Assembly: GCF_006575665.1 (NCBI RefSeq)
Contig: NZ_CP041253.1
Span: 935,501-999,500, forward strand
Reading direction: 5' to 3'
Source of the DNA: Echinicola soli
GTDB lineage: Bacteria; Bacteroidota; Bacteroidia; Cytophagales; Cyclobacteriaceae
Length of the DNA stretch: 64,000 nt
The notes under the pieces were generated by a model that did not search any database, was not told the origin of the DNA, and saw only the letters and a list, made by a program, of their open reading frames with translations. The position numbers and the translations under genes are program-made. Below are positions 1 through 8,118 of this stretch, piece by piece (positions within the stretch are counted from its first letter, which is position 1; each line of letters begins with the position of its first letter).

Positions 1-593
1 TTAAGCCTGGCATGCTGTATTACCGTGATGTTCGCGGAAATCATTTGGGTGATGGTGAGTTTGCCGAACCAGATGGTGTGATCAATGATAATGACCGTGT
101 AGAGATTCAGCGACCTAACTCTACATATGGTATTGGTTCTACTATCCGGTTGAAGTACAAGCAGTTTAGTTTGCAGGCAACACTTGGCATGTCTTGGGGA
201 GGATATCATGATATCGACGCCCGGAACATTGATATCGAACCAAGAATTGACCAAAGTTTCCAAAGTGTGCCAAAAATATGGAACAATATCTATAACCCGG
301 ATACCAATCCGAATGGCACCATGCCCAACCCCTATTTTGCTGAAATCAATAACAGACCGTCAGAATTTTGGAGGGTAAGTAGTTTTAGGTTTTCCATGCC
401 AAACTTAAATGTAGGGTATTCCCTGCCAAAGCAAACTGTTGAAAAATTGAACCTGTCGGCATTGAGTGTAAGGGTTAGTGCCATTAACCCGGTGAACTTT
501 GTGAATCCATATTCCTATAAGAGTGCTAACAGTTCATGGTATGGATACCCAACGTTAAGTACCTATTCCCTAGGTCTAAACATCAGACCATAA
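1..593 (+). CDS. SusC/RagA-family TonB-dependent outer membrane receptor, C-terminal fragment
   Basis: The gene enters from the left edge, so only about the last 196 residues are present. The reading frame is already open at base 3, and the first visible Met is internal. The fragment begins with the PG-x-YRDVRGN type segment usual near the end of SusC barrels. It has alternating aromatic and polar strands and ends SLGLNIRP, a typical last beta strand with a near-terminal aromatic/Pro end. The family forms the TonB-dependent outer membrane channel that imports glycan or other nutrient pieces together with a SusD lipoprotein. The SusD gene follows 17 bases later, which supports the call. The substrate cannot be read from this fragment. 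Confidence 0.93.
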   Translation, partial: KPGMLYYRDVRGNHLGDGEFAEPDGVINDNDRVEIQRPNSTYGIGSTIRLKYKQFSLQATLGMSWGGYHDIDARNIDIEPRIDQSFQSVPKIWNNIYNPDTNPNGTMPNPYFAEINNRPSEFWRVSSFRFSMPNLNVGYSLPKQTVEKLNLSALSVRVSAINPVNFVNPYSYKSANSSWYGYPTLSTYSLGLNIRP

Positions 594-610
594 CCTAAAA
601 ATTGAATATA

Positions 611-2578
611 ATGAAGACAACTAATATAAATAACATAAGCAGATTGTTCTTGCTGGCATTTGTAGTCCTGTTTGCCTCTTGTAATGATGATTTCCTTCAG
701 GAAAAGCAGGACTGGACAGGGGTTAACGAGCAGGTGTTTCAGGATGAATTACGGGCTACAGCCTATGTTGACTATGTTTACGGACTGTTCCTGCCTTCAG
801 ATGGAAATGTACCGCAGTGGTATTACAGTTCCCATAATGATGACCTGATGCAGACCAGTGATGAGGCCTATGGACAAACCAGATGGAACCAAGTGTGGGC
901 CGCGATTTCTCCCAGTGAATACCACTGCTGGGATTATATTGGGAGGAGGATGGATACCAAAATTGATAACGACACCTATACCAGAATTCGTCAAATCAAC
1001 TTGTTTATCAATAGCGTAGATGAATATGATGGAATCGAGGAACCCATGAAAAGTTATCTGAAAGGACAGATGTATTTCTGGAGAGGGTATCAGTATTATG
1101 ATTTGGCTACTTGGTATGGTGGTGTTCCAATTGAGTTGGAAGCCGAGAACCCTATCGTGAATCCTTCAGGAGGTACGCCAAGGGCATCTGCCAGAGAAAC
1201 ACTGGCACAGGCTATGGCCGACCTCGACAGTGCCAAGAATTTACTGCCAGGCTATTGGACGGATGCTTCCGATTGGGGACGCGTGACCAGTGGAGCGGCG
1301 GCTGCGTTGAAAGGACGTGCTGCCTTGTTGTGGGCAAGTCCTCAGTTTAACAGGGGTGATGAAAGAGAACGTTGGGAAGCTGCCTATCAGGCCAATAAAG
1401 AAGCCATAGAGATTTTGGAAGATAATGGCTTTGGCCTTTACCAAGGTGAGTGGGCCGATATTTGGAATGAGGAAGTCGGCAATCCAGAAGCTGTTTGGGT
1501 TTGGGGCTTTAATACGATGACAAATGATTCTGAGATGAACAGTGGATGGGAAACCGTTACCCGTCCCAGTGATCAGGAGGCGTTTAACCAGCTGAAACCT
1601 ACCAAGCAAACCGTAGATGCTTTCCCGATGAAGGATGGTCGCCCAATTGGCGAATCCGATGCGTATAGCTATGATCTACAGACTTTCTATAAAAACAGGG
1701 ATCCCCGCTTTTACGCAACATTTGTCGTTCCAGGCGACAAATTCCCTTATGCGGATGACGCTGAATACCGTTCATGGAACTATACTTGGTTCAGCGAAGA
1801 AGGATTGGACAATCCTGATGAGGATACTGGTGACGCAGCCAATGGAAGTGGTTTTTACGTGAAGAAAATGACCAAGGCTGATGAATCCGGAGAGGATTTT
1901 TTTAGAACTTCCGGAAATGATTATATCGAAATACGTTTTGCCGAAGTGGTCTTGAACCTGGCAGAAGCAGCAATTGGCTCCGACAGATTGGAGGAAGGCA
2001 AGCAGGGCATCATGGAGATTCGTGAGCGTGCAGGCATCGAGAACCTTGACGGAAGCTATGGCTTAGCTAATGTGAATACCAGAGATGGATTGTTTGGTGC
2101 CGCAGTAAGAGAACGTCAGGTAGAATTAGCTTACGAGCGTCAGAAAAGGTACCATACCTTGAAGCGCTGGATGCTGTTCAATGATGATTACAATACCTGT
2201 ACAAGGTTGGGCATTGAGCCTCTTGACGGAACCCGAAGAACTGGTTTCTATTTTATAGCCCAAGATGGAAATGGTGCTGACTATGTGGGTAGCGAAGATC
2301 CGTTTGGCGGTGATGATGCTCCTGTAGTAAATAGAGAACCAGAGGAATTCCCTGAGGGAATTGCCAATCAAGATGAGTATTCTGAATGGCTGAGAGACAA
2401 TTACTTCCGTGTCCAAGAAAGGGACAATTTGGATCCAAACGAAAATGACTGGACCTTTACTTGGTATAACGAATATTATTTCCTCGGAATTTATCAGGAT
2501 TTAGTAGATACCAACCCTTACCTACAGCAGTACCAAACCGAAGGTTGGGGAGGAACTTGGGATCCTTTGGCAGATTAA
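611..2578 (+). CDS. SusD/RagB-family nutrient-binding outer membrane lipoprotein
   Basis: This is the surface lipoprotein partner of the SusC receptor just upstream and captures substrate at the outer membrane. I start at the ATG at 611; a TTG 9 bases upstream is in frame but adds nothing. The first 23 residues form a lipoprotein signal with lipobox FASC (Cys24), followed by acidic residues, as expected for surface-exposed Bacteroidota lipoproteins. The body carries SusD landmarks: a helical TPR-like N-terminal part with FWRGYQYYDL, the AALKGRAALLWA segment, and the late R-x-R-x-x-E-L-A-Y-E-x-Q-R-x-H motif (around VRERQVELAYERQKRYHTLKRW). At about 655 residues it is on the long side for the family. 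Ligand unknown. Confidence 0.95.
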   Translation: MKTTNINNISRLFLLAFVVLFASCNDDFLQEKQDWTGVNEQVFQDELRATAYVDYVYGLFLPSDGNVPQWYYSSHNDDLMQTSDEAYGQTRWNQVWAAISPSEYHCWDYIGRRMDTKIDNDTYTRIRQINLFINSVDEYDGIEEPMKSYLKGQMYFWRGYQYYDLATWYGGVPIELEAENPIVNPSGGTPRASARETLAQAMADLDSAKNLLPGYWTDASDWGRVTSGAAAALKGRAALLWASPQFNRGDERERWEAAYQANKEAIEILEDNGFGLYQGEWADIWNEEVGNPEAVWVWGFNTMTNDSEMNSGWETVTRPSDQEAFNQLKPTKQTVDAFPMKDGRPIGESDAYSYDLQTFYKNRDPRFYATFVVPGDKFPYADDAEYRSWNYTWFSEEGLDNPDEDTGDAANGSGFYVKKMTKADESGEDFFRTSGNDYIEIRFAEVVLNLAEAAIGSDRLEEGKQGIMEIRERAGIENLDGSYGLANVNTRDGLFGAAVRERQVELAYERQKRYHTLKRWMLFNDDYNTCTRLGIEPLDGTRRTGFYFIAQDGNGADYVGSEDPFGGDDAPVVNREPEEFPEGIANQDEYSEWLRDNYFRVQERDNLDPNENDWTFTWYNEYYFLGIYQDLVDTNPYLQQYQTEGWGGTWDPLAD

Positions 2579-2610
2579 TAGAAATTAAAATGGTTTAATG
2601 ATAACGAAAG

Positions 2611-2651
2611 CCTTCCCGAGCCGGTATTCCGGTGATCGGGGAGGTTTTTTT
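2611..2651 (+). terminator. Rho-independent terminator after susD
   Basis: CCTTCCCGA (2611-2619) pairs with TCGGGGAGG (2636-2644) with one G-T wobble. An inner CCGG-tatt-CCGG stem sits in the loop and seven T residues follow. It lies 33 bases after the SusD stop and closes the first SusCD operon. Confidence 0.85.
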
Positions 2652-2852
2652 ATTGGCATTAATAATAAGACAGAGGCAAATAGCCGTAGGCTCCCTGGAC
2701 CGTATTGGGTGATCATCTCAGCTGCTATTACCAATGCATCTCCCAATGAACAGTCAACGGATGGCTTTTGGAATTGCGAACAAAGAGCAAATTAGGGGGA
2801 GAAACATACCAGCTACAGGACATGGCAAATTGGTAAGACAATGCCAGATCAG

Positions 2853-3569
2853 CTAAAAAGGCCATTTCCAAGGCCTGATCCTGATGCGAACCGGCTGAAA
2901 GCCGGGCTTTAGCTCCGAAAGGGCTACTTTTTTCTTTCGTAATAACCCTTTTTTGTAGGGCTTTCCTTTAAAATAATTTCTCACAATGACCCTGGCGGCA
3001 AATGCAGAGCTTACTCCTATCACAGAGCCAGCTAGCACATCAGCAATAAAATGCTGCATAAGGTACACCCTGCTAAAACCGACCAATACAGCGACCAGGA
3101 GAAAAACCACCTGAAGCCTGTGCCGTTTTGGATAGAGCATGGCCAGCATGGTCATCAGGGCAAAGGCTGTTGCGGTATGGCCGGATGGAAATGAATGCCA
3201 GTGGTACATGGGGACACCAGCTATCTCCACCAGATCGATGTCCTTGAAAAATTCGGCCGGACGAGGTGAATGGACAAATACCATTCGCTTTAGGATTACT
3301 GAAAGCACCATATGGATGGCCGCATTAAACACACAGAGGAGGCCGTGGGCAAACCGATATAACAATAACACTGGAAATACTGCCAAAAAGATCAACCCAT
3401 CACCGATATGGGTGACTAAAGAAAAAAACAAATCGGCCAGTAAAAAATGATGCCGATTAATAAAAAGCTCGTAATCCCCTTTGGGCACATTTAGTAAAAC
3501 AATCCCGCCAATAATGAAAGTCAAAAAATAAAAGAAGAGATAAACTTCAGGTATAGATTTCTTTTTCAT
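2853..3569 (-). CDS. PAP2-family membrane phosphatase
   Basis: This is a type 2 phosphatidic acid phosphatase of 238 residues with about five or six hydrophobic membrane segments. Three family motifs are visible: a lengthened first motif with Lys94-Arg95 and Arg103-Pro104 (KRMVFVHSPRP), PSGHT at 128-132 with the catalytic acid His, and SR-x5-H-x3-D at 166-177 with the nucleophilic His173. Members remove phosphate from lipid phosphates such as phosphatidic acid, phosphatidylglycerol phosphate or undecaprenyl pyrophosphate; which one applies here cannot be told. The C-terminal tail is basic and partly encoded by a palindrome (CCGGCT-gaa-AGCCGG near 2892), perhaps a repeat read into the gene. 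It stands alone, convergent with the first SusCD operon. Confidence 0.9.
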   Translation of the reverse strand: MKKKSIPEVYLFFYFLTFIIGGIVLLNVPKGDYELFINRHHFLLADLFFSLVTHIGDGLIFLAVFPVLLLYRFAHGLLCVFNAAIHMVLSVILKRMVFVHSPRPAEFFKDIDLVEIAGVPMYHWHSFPSGHTATAFALMTMLAMLYPKRHRLQVVFLLVAVLVGFSRVYLMQHFIADVLAGSVIGVSSAFAARVIVRNYFKGKPYKKGLLRKKKVALSELKPGFQPVRIRIRPWKWPF

Positions 3570-3641
3570 CGCTTTACGTTACTGTATCAAAGGTAAAAGC
3601 TTCTCATAACAAGTACGTTAAGTAAAAATCATGGCTACGTT

Positions 3642-3674
3642 AAAAAAACAAAACCCGCTCACTTGAGCGGGTTT
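3642..3674 (-). terminator. Rho-independent terminator of the rpsU-xerC-hpf operon
   Basis: On the minus strand AAACCCGCTC (3674-3665) and GAGCGGGTTT (3660-3651) form a perfect 10-bp stem with a 4-base loop. A T-rich run (TTTTGTTTTTTT) follows. It lies about 30 bases downstream of the hpf stop. Confidence 0.9.
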
Positions 3675-3706
3675 GTCATTGCATTATTTGGAATTGGGTT
3701 ATATTG

Positions 3707-4012
3707 TCATTGTCGTGCGAGTACCATTTTTTCCTTGAACTTTTTGATCTGTCTCCTGAGGCCTTCGATAGCCTCATCAGCAGCGCCCTCAAAGCTGTCT
3801 GTCTGATGCTTTGCAAACAACTGCTTTCCGGGTACATTCAATTTGATTTCAACGATCTTGTTCTTATTATTCTCGTTTTTATCGAGCCTCATAAACACCT
3901 CACCGTCTATAATGTGATCATAAAACGTATCCAGCTTGTCGGCCTTTTTTTGGATAAAATCAATCAGCTTTTGATCAGCGTCGAAATGGATTGAATGCAT
4001 TTGTAATTTCAT
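3707..4012 (-). CDS. hpf: Ribosome hibernation promoting factor, HPF/YfiA (RaiA) family, short form
   Basis: A 101-residue protein with the beta-alpha-beta-beta-beta-alpha layout of the HPF/YfiA fold. It starts MKLQMHSIHFDAD and ends in a basic, charged helix (LRRQIKKFKEKMV). The family binds the 30S A/P-site region and silences ribosomes in stationary phase. It lacks the long C-terminal dimerisation domain, so it is the short form. It is the last gene of the minus-strand operon, 31 bases after xerC, and is followed by the terminator at 3642-3674. The order rpsU-xerC-hpf is common in Bacteroidota; the tRNA genes and tuf that often follow hpf there are absent here. Confidence 0.92.
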   Translation of the reverse strand: MKLQMHSIHFDADQKLIDFIQKKADKLDTFYDHIIDGEVFMRLDKNENNKNKIVEIKLNVPGKQLFAKHQTDSFEGAADEAIEGLRRQIKKFKEKMVLARQ

Positions 4013-4043
4013 AGTGTTAACGTTTTAAAAGTTAAACTTTTAT

Positions 4044-4928
4044 TTAGGCTTTAGGATGTGCTTGATCAAACACAGCCTTAAGTTTCTCCATAGAATTATG
4101 TGTGTAAACTTGCGTGGCAGCGAGGTTAGCATGTCCAAGCAAGTCTTTTACCGCGTTGAGGTCAGCGCCTTTGTTGAGCAGGTGCGTCGCAAAAGTGTGT
4201 CTCAGAAGGTGAGGACTACGCTTGGACGTCTGCGCAAAAAGGTCTAAATATTTCCTCACTATCCGGTAAATTATCATAGGGTATGCTTGCTTTTTACTAA
4301 TAGTAACGATAAAATAATCACTCTCGTTTACATTTGAAAATGTTTCTTCAAATTCTTTTTTATATGAAATAATATTCTTTAATAACACATCTGTTAGTGG
4401 TATTATTCGTTGTTTTTTTATTTTTCCATAAACTTTTACCGTTCGCTCAGGCAGATCGATATCTTTCCACCTTAAACCGATCAATTCGGAAAGGCGGACG
4501 CCTGTCATGTATAAAAATTCCATGACCATCTTATCGCGCTGTCCTTCGAAGCCTGCTTCGTATGTAACTTCATTGAGTAATTGCTCCATGGTGGATTCTT
4601 GGACAAACTCAGGAAGCTTCTTTGGGGTTTTTAGGGCCCTTAACTTATAGGTGGGGTCTTTGGAAATCTCTCCTGATCGGAGCAAAAATTTATAAAATGA
4701 CCTTAATGTAGCCATCTTCCTATTGACAGTAGTGGCCGAAAGCCCCTGCTCTACCAAGTCCACCATCCATGCCCTGATCTCTCCGTGCCCGGCCTGGGTG
4801 ATGTCTTCTGTGTCAAAGGACAGTTTTAAAAATTCCTTGAACTGTTCAAGGTCCTTTTCATAGGCTAGCACAGTATGCGCGCTGGCCCGTTTTTCATGTT
4901 CGAGATAGTTTATAAAAGAAAAGAGCAT
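4044..4928 (-). CDS. xerC: Tyrosine recombinase XerC-like
   Basis: This is a 294-residue site-specific recombinase with an N-terminal SAM-like core-binding domain (about 1-90) and a C-terminal catalytic domain. The active-site set is complete: Arg145 (MTGVR), Lys169 (VYGK), His240 and Arg243 (HLLRH), His266 (LLGH) and the nucleophile Tyr275 (VYTH). Length and sequence fit XerC/XerD enzymes that resolve chromosome dimers at dif, rather than phage integrases. The gene sits between rpsU (54 bases upstream) and hpf, a conserved housekeeping position, which argues against a mobile-element role. No dif site was recognised in the window. Confidence 0.9.
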   Translation of the reverse strand: MLFSFINYLEHEKRASAHTVLAYEKDLEQFKEFLKLSFDTEDITQAGHGEIRAWMVDLVEQGLSATTVNRKMATLRSFYKFLLRSGEISKDPTYKLRALKTPKKLPEFVQESTMEQLLNEVTYEAGFEGQRDKMVMEFLYMTGVRLSELIGLRWKDIDLPERTVKVYGKIKKQRIIPLTDVLLKNIISYKKEFEETFSNVNESDYFIVTISKKQAYPMIIYRIVRKYLDLFAQTSKRSPHLLRHTFATHLLNKGADLNAVKDLLGHANLAATQVYTHNSMEKLKAVFDQAHPKA

Positions 4929-4982
4929 ATCGGTGTAAATCTTACACCAATATGCTCAATTATTTTCAGGAAGGAAAATAAA

Positions 4983-5177
4983 TTATTTACCTTCTTCGTC
5001 TCTCAGTCGTTGTTTGTAAGAAGCTTTGATCACTTCCGTTCTTCTTTTTACAGAAGGCTTTTCAAAATGCTGACGAGATCTCAGTTCACGGATTGCTCCT
5101 GTTCTGTCAAATTTCTTCTTAAAACGCTTCAGCGCTTTTTCGATAGATTCGTTCTCTTTTACGTTTACTACGATCAT
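4983..5177 (-). CDS. rpsU: Small ribosomal subunit protein bS21
   Basis: The 64-residue basic protein starts MIVVNVKENESIEKAL and has the bS21 core RFKKKFDRTGAIRELRSRQHFEKPS. I choose the ATG at 5177 because an unusually strong Shine-Dalgarno sequence ends 6 bases before it; an in-frame GTG at 5186 would lie inside the spacer. bS21 sits on the 30S platform near the anti-SD end of 16S rRNA. In Bacteroidota it helps hide the anti-SD, so a strong SD on its own mRNA suggests self-regulation. It is first in the operon with xerC and hpf. Confidence 0.95.
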   Translation of the reverse strand: MIVVNVKENESIEKALKRFKKKFDRTGAIRELRSRQHFEKPSVKRRTEVIKASYKQRLRDEEGK

Positions 5178-5183
5178 ATATAA

Positions 5184-5194
5184 CACCTCCTTTC
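5184..5194 (-). promoter_or_regulatory. Unusually strong Shine-Dalgarno sequence of rpsU
   Basis: The minus strand reads GAAAGGAGGTG, complementary over its whole length to the usual 16S rRNA 3' tail (CACCUCCUUUC), with 6 bases to the ATG. Nearly every other start in this window lacks an SD, as is usual for Bacteroidota. It is therefore likely a regulatory element sensing bS21-free ribosomes. Confidence 0.85.
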
Positions 5195-5199
5195 GGCTG

Positions 5200-5207
5200 C
5201 AAATGTA
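5200..5207 (-). promoter_or_regulatory. Bacteroidota -7 promoter element for rpsU operon
   Basis: The minus strand has TACATTTG, matching TAnnTTTG. Transcription would begin just before the SD, giving a very short leader. A TTTG lies only about 14 bases further upstream, so the -33 element is not convincing. Confidence 0.5.
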
Positions 5208-5447
5208 GGAAGATCATTTGGCAAAACCTATATTCCGTGGAGAATTATCAAGACAGCCCCCAACTATGCTTCTTTTGGGACTTTCTAGGAACATAAGACA
5301 CAGGCAGGGCTAAATCCCCAAATTGACCCGCAAAATTAAACACAGCCTAAATGTCTGCTGGGAGCTTTTAGACGTTTGTTGCAGAGAAAGCTGGACGGTT
5401 TGGCACTGGAAGTCAGTGCTGGGATCATGGCGGATGCAAACATTTCC

Positions 5448-5455
5448 TATATTTG
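5448..5455 (+). promoter_or_regulatory. -7 promoter element for ruvB
   Basis: TATATTTG matches TAnnTTTG and lies 20 bases before the ruvB ATG. No good -33 TTTG at the normal spacing was seen. Confidence 0.45.
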
Positions 5456-5475
5456 TATTCAAGGAAAGAGGAAAT

Positions 5476-6513
5476 ATGAGAGAAGATTATCTAAAGGGTG
5501 ATGATGAGCACATGAACCAGACGGACAAGGAGTTTGAAAAAGCTTTGCGGCCGCTGAGTTTTGATGACTTTACCGGACAGCAAAAGATCGTGGACAATAT
5601 CAAGATATTTGTGTTGGCTGCCAAAAAACGGGGGGAGTCGCTGGACCATGTGCTTTTGCACGGGCCTCCTGGTCTGGGAAAGACTACCCTGAGCCACATT
5701 ATTGCCAACGAGCTGGAATCCAGTTTGAAGATTACTTCAGGTCCGGTATTGGACAAGCCTTCCGATCTGGCGGGGCTCTTGACTAACCTCGAAGAAGGTG
5801 ATGTGCTGTTCATTGATGAAATCCACCGGCTCAATGCCGTCGTGGAAGAATATCTCTATTCGGCCATGGAAGATTTTCGCATTGACATCATGTTGGATTC
5901 AGGGCCTAATGCCCGTTCAGTCCAGATTTCCCTAAATCCCTTTACGCTCATCGGGGCCACGACCAGGTCTGGTTTGCTCACTTCTCCGCTGCGCGCACGA
6001 TTTGGGATCAATGCCCGTTTGGAATACTACGACGCCAAGCTTCTGACCACCATCGTCACGCGGTCTGCCAATATTTTGGGAGCACCGATGGACGAAGTGG
6101 CAGCATATGAAATCGCACGTCGCAGCCGTGGTACGCCAAGGATCGCCAATACGCTCCTGCGGAGAACGCGTGATTTTGCGGATATTAAAGGTAATGGCAC
6201 CATCAATCTTGAAATCGCCAAATTCGCCTTGGATGCCTTGGATGTGGATGAAAATGGCCTTGATGAAATGGATAACCGGATACTTACCACCATTATTGAG
6301 AAATTTAAGGGCGGGCCTGTTGGGATTTCGACAATCGCCACTGCCTGTGGAGAAGAAGGAGAGACCATCGAGGAAGTATATGAACCCTTTTTGATCCAGG
6401 AAGGTTACTTGAAAAGGACTTCCAGAGGGAGGATCGCCACGGAATTGGCTTATAAGCATCTTAACATCCGCCCCCATTTTGGAGGTAACAGCGGCAGTCT
6501 CTTTGGAGAGTAA
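5476..6513 (+). CDS. ruvB: Holliday junction branch migration ATPase RuvB
   Basis: This is the hexameric AAA+ motor that drives Holliday junction migration with RuvA. The 345-residue product from the ATG at 5476 has the family's length; the open frame continues upstream to 5323 but that part has no RuvB similarity. Walker A is GPPGLGKT (63-70) and Walker B with DEIH is at 114-117. The sensor region [18 protein letters not shown] and the C-terminal winged helix with the [15 protein letters not shown] segment are present. ruvA and ruvC are not nearby. queG follows 34 bases later in the same direction. Confidence 0.97.
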   Translation: MREDYLKGDDEHMNQTDKEFEKALRPLSFDDFTGQQKIVDNIKIFVLAAKKRGESLDHVLLHGPPGLGKTTLSHIIANELESSLKITSGPVLDKPSDLAGLLTNLEEGDVLFIDEIHRLNAVVEEYLYSAMEDFRIDIMLDSGPNARSVQISLNPFTLIGATTRSGLLTSPLRARFGINARLEYYDAKLLTTIVTRSANILGAPMDEVAAYEIARRSRGTPRIANTLLRRTRDFADIKGNGTINLEIAKFALDALDVDENGLDEMDNRILTTIIEKFKGGPVGISTIATACGEEGETIEEVYEPFLIQEGYLKRTSRGRIATELAYKHLNIRPHFGGNSGSLFGE

Positions 6514-6547
6514 TGTTTTGGGGCTGGGATAAAATGGAGCAGAGGTA

Positions 6548-7525
6548 ATGTCAGCAATGATCCAAGAAGATAAGCATGCAGCAATCATCAAGCGACTCGC
6601 CCGAGAGTTGGGCTTTGACTTTTGTGGGATTGCGAAAGCAGGTTTTCTGGAAGAGGAGGCGCCCAGGTTGGAAGCTTGGCTGAACAACCATTATCATGGA
6701 AAAATGGCCTATATGGCCAATCATTTTGACAAAAGACTGGACCCTACCAAACTGGTAGAAGGTGCTACTATCGTGGTCAGCCTCATATATAATTACTTTC
6801 CCGAAAAAAAATTGCCCGAAGGTGAGAAAGATTATAAAATAGCCAAATACGCTTATGGCAAGGATTATCACTTTGTCATAAAAGATAAGTTGAAAGAATA
6901 CCTATATCGCTTAAAAGAAGAAGTGGGCGATGTAGAAGGCAGGGCTTTTGTGGATTCCGCCCCTGTCATGGAGCGTCAGTGGGCAGAGAAGGCAGGGCTC
7001 GGCTGGAGGGGCAAAAACAGCCTCTTGCTAAACCGGAATATGGGGAGTTTCTTTTTCATTGCTGAACTGATCATTGACCTAAAGGCTACTCCGGACGACC
7101 CCGTGACCAAGGATTATTGCGGCAGCTGTACCAGATGCATGGATGCTTGTCCTACTGATGCCATTGTCCAGCCCGGTGTGGTGGACGGTAGTAGCTGTAT
7201 TTCTTATTTTACGATTGAGCTGAAAGATGAGCTGCCCTCTTCCATGAAGGATAAATTTGCCAATTGGATGTTTGGCTGTGATATTTGCCAGGATGTGTGC
7301 CCCTGGAACCGTTTTTCAAGACCTCATCAGGAACCCGAATTCCTACCACACCCCGAAATGGAAGAAATGTCCAAGCGGGATTGGGAAGAGATCACCCAGG
7401 AAACTTTCAGTAAGGTGTTTCAAAAGTCCGCTGTCAAACGGACCAAATTGACTGGACTTAGGAGGAACGTCCGATTCTTGAAAGAATCCAATAAGGAAAT
7501 TACGAATGGCCAGGTAGAGGATTAA
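6548..7525 (+). CDS. queG: Epoxyqueuosine reductase
   Basis: The enzyme reduces epoxyqueuosine to queuosine in tRNA, the last step of queuosine synthesis, using cobalamin and two 4Fe-4S clusters. The 325-residue protein has the N-terminal [15 protein letters not shown] segment, the [22 protein letters not shown] region with the catalytic Asp, and two ferredoxin-like clusters: [12 protein letters not shown] and [10 protein letters not shown], with an extra Cys in SSCISYF. The C-terminal HEAT-like extension found in some homologues is absent. The start at 6548 and an ATG three codons later are both possible. It probably shares a transcript with ruvB. Confidence 0.95.
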   Translation: MSAMIQEDKHAAIIKRLARELGFDFCGIAKAGFLEEEAPRLEAWLNNHYHGKMAYMANHFDKRLDPTKLVEGATIVVSLIYNYFPEKKLPEGEKDYKIAKYAYGKDYHFVIKDKLKEYLYRLKEEVGDVEGRAFVDSAPVMERQWAEKAGLGWRGKNSLLLNRNMGSFFFIAELIIDLKATPDDPVTKDYCGSCTRCMDACPTDAIVQPGVVDGSSCISYFTIELKDELPSSMKDKFANWMFGCDICQDVCPWNRFSRPHQEPEFLPHPEMEEMSKRDWEEITQETFSKVFQKSAVKRTKLTGLRRNVRFLKESNKEITNGQVED

Positions 7526-7957
7526 GGACCAAGCAATATTTCTGGGGCAAATAAATTTCAATCTTCTTTTTTCAAAATTCCTTTTTCCTATTGATTATGG
7601 AAATAGTGCTCCACTGGCGTGGATCGGGTTTTAGTGTAAATTTGCGGGCATTGGTCAGGTGATCGATGCTAAAACCTACATCGGTTTGCTAGAATGGTTA
7701 CCATAGGCGTTGCCCAGGGCTATGGATATAGCACCATTTCAAGTCTTGATTTATCTCCTTGTGGCTTTACAATTTTAAAAAAATCAGCGGAAATCTGCCC
7801 AACCTGTCCCGCCGAGGCGGATCAGCGTTACCTACATTCCATATAAAACAGCTTCAGCTCTAACTCACGCTTAGATAGGTATGCCCAGCCCCCAGCTTTT
7901 CCGCTTGATCCAGGATTAAGCCCCGGTACTTTTGAAATTGTATATGCCAATGCTTAA
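7526..7957. other. Gene-free interval with degraded repeat pieces
   Basis: No convincing ORF was found between queG and the lysA terminator. The segment GGACCAAGCAATATTTCTGGGG at its start matches, inverted with one difference, a piece at 13136-13158. Around 7695-7740 there is a CCATAGGCGTTGCCCAGGG... type sequence followed by CTATGG, resembling short palindromic repeats common in Bacteroidota intergenic DNA. A small CCGCCGAGGCGG palindrome lies near 7810. Confidence 0.5.
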
Positions 7958-7993
7958 ATAAAAATAAAGTCCGGAGAGTTGGCTCCGGACTTT
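7958..7993 (-). terminator. Rho-independent terminator of lysA
   Basis: On the minus strand AAAGTCCGGAG (7993-7983) and CTCCGGACTTT (7976-7966) form a perfect 11-bp stem with a 6-base loop. TATTTTTATTT follows. It lies about 125 bases after the lysA stop. Confidence 0.8.
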
Positions 7994-8118
7994 GGTGAAT
8001 TTAAATTATTACTACCAGGGCTTGTGCTTGGTTTACTTCCTGCTAATTTAATTATATACTGCTAATGCTCAAAGTTTTATCTTCGATAAAATTGTTACAA
8101 ATTACCTAAACACCTTAA

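Noticed and set aside
2598..2795. 65-residue plus-strand ORF after susD
   Set aside because: It runs through the terminator hairpin and its T run, and the sequence has no protein-like pattern.
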